A stretch of 64,000 nucleotides of DNA, taken from NCBI GenBank assembly GCA_028284065.1, contig JANQSJ010000013.1, positions 53,538 through 117,537 on the forward strand. The letters are read 5' to 3'. Every line of letters begins with the position of its first letter. The first letter of the stretch is position 1. The position numbers and the translations under genes were made by a program. The notes under the pieces are model-generated. The model did no database searches. It worked only from the letters and a program-made list of their open reading frames with translations, and was not told where the DNA came from. Below are positions 62,779 to 64,000 of the stretch, one piece after another. This stretch comes from Parvularculaceae bacterium. GTDB lineage: Bacteria > Pseudomonadota > Alphaproteobacteria > Caulobacterales > Parvularculaceae.

Positions 62779-62807
62779 CCGAGAGCTGAATAAAAATCCT
62801 GCGCCAT
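62217..62807 (-). CDS. Lipoprotein-like ORF fused to the original dnaJ start
   Basis: 196 codons. The first ten ([10 protein letters not shown]) are the displaced start of dnaJ; the rest comes from the insert. Residues 24-43 ([20 protein letters not shown]) look like a lipoprotein signal with the lipobox cysteine at 43, and the remainder is soluble with paired cysteines (CRVF, VNCGD, YCQY). This suggests a small lipoprotein gene that lost its own start. The TGA stop overlaps the GTG of dnaJ. Whether it is translated as a fusion, from an internal start or not at all is open. Confidence 0.5.
   Translation of the reverse strand: MAQDFYSALGGRSAWRHFACERKSLVRLAQAVSPALTIVVASCSAERMQLGEERTYFDDGTCRVFDRTTALAQGVNSGYRVHLIVNCGDSGTQKSADDFELLNTRYNKFYAVSAEQPGDVEGGKAKVVIEYCQYRDFTSLDELRSNASRYNERINDSATIQIEVVEDSAPCDEYASLQWRRAHSFTSSVSEGLGRA
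62779..62803 (-). repeat. 25-bp direct repeat, dnaK-side copy
   Basis: Identical to 62192-62216; here it follows ATG GCG and so preserves the native dnaJ beginning. Just outside the repeat both copies share a TTGGGCG block on the minus strand, hinting that the original duplication was longer and has diverged. Confidence 0.9.
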
Positions 62808-62971
62808 TCGTCTCGCCCAATTGGGGCGCGCCCCGCTTCGCGCCCTTTAGCCGACCCTTCTCCATCGCCTCCACGCGCAGCGATCGCATGTGACGGAGCC
62901 CCGCGTTCGACGCGGGAAGGTGGCCGGAACGGGGCGCGCCATGCGCGGCGGCGCCCCATCGCGTTCCGCGG

Positions 62972-64000
<1,029 letters not shown>

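Overview
The window is high-GC DNA (roughly two thirds G+C by eye) from an alphaproteobacterium. Gene content (ubiE-ubiB, coaBC, hrcA-grpE beside rph, ihfB, a proton-pumping pyrophosphatase and a Caulobacter-like ceramide cluster) fits the Caulobacterales/Hyphomonadales/Parvularculales neighbourhood. The exact genus is not determined. Nearly all of it is chromosomal core or lineage-specific sequence. No tRNA, rRNA, CRISPR array, transposase or integrase was seen.

Layout. 0-10 kb: ihfB, the ubiquinone genes ubiE-ubiB, a PcfJ-like gene of unknown role, coaBC, then grpE and hrcA facing rph, and a lipid acyltransferase. 10-21 kb: an orphan CbiM-like membrane protein; a run of five minus-strand genes (membrane LytTR regulator, two DUF1538 membrane proteins, PII-like protein, CBS protein); a secreted S33-type hydrolase; two ABC systems; DUF2244. 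21-34 kb: nth, pyrF, an acyl-ACP/CoA synthetase, a diverged PiT-type permease, hemH, a histone-deacetylase-like amidohydrolase, threonine aldolase, small secreted proteins, a HAD phosphatase, DUF817 and hppA. 35-43 kb: a sphingolipid (ceramide) synthesis block in which a fatty acyl-AMP ligase, an ACP, serine palmitoyltransferase, a ketosphinganine reductase-type SDR and a GNAT-type ceramide synthase sit together with DUF2141, a glutaminyl cyclase and a fatty acid hydroxylase. 43-60 kb: AMP nucleosidase, secreted M24 and M1 peptidases, ftsK, an ammonium transporter, a Ubi hydroxylase, dapB, an OmpA-type protein and assorted small enzymes. 60-64 kb: a gene-poor, repeat-rich stretch with a lower-GC islet, then dnaJ and the 3' part of dnaK, which runs off the window.

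The most unusual structure is at the start of dnaJ. A lower-GC segment of about 560 bp encoding a lipoprotein-like ORF lies between two perfect 25-bp direct repeats of dnaJ codons 3-11. The upstream copy keeps the original dnaJ start codon; the downstream copy restores a complete dnaJ, which would now start at a GTG overlapping the insert's stop codon. A second point is a family of intergenic repeats of about 105 bp (three copies, one diverged and inverted). Their inverted ends carry the stop codons of adjoining genes, and their left half looks like a Rho-independent terminator. Other leads are a decayed copy of the ammonium transporter tail, the gene wedged between ubiB and coaBC, and the DUF1538/PII-like/CBS operon.
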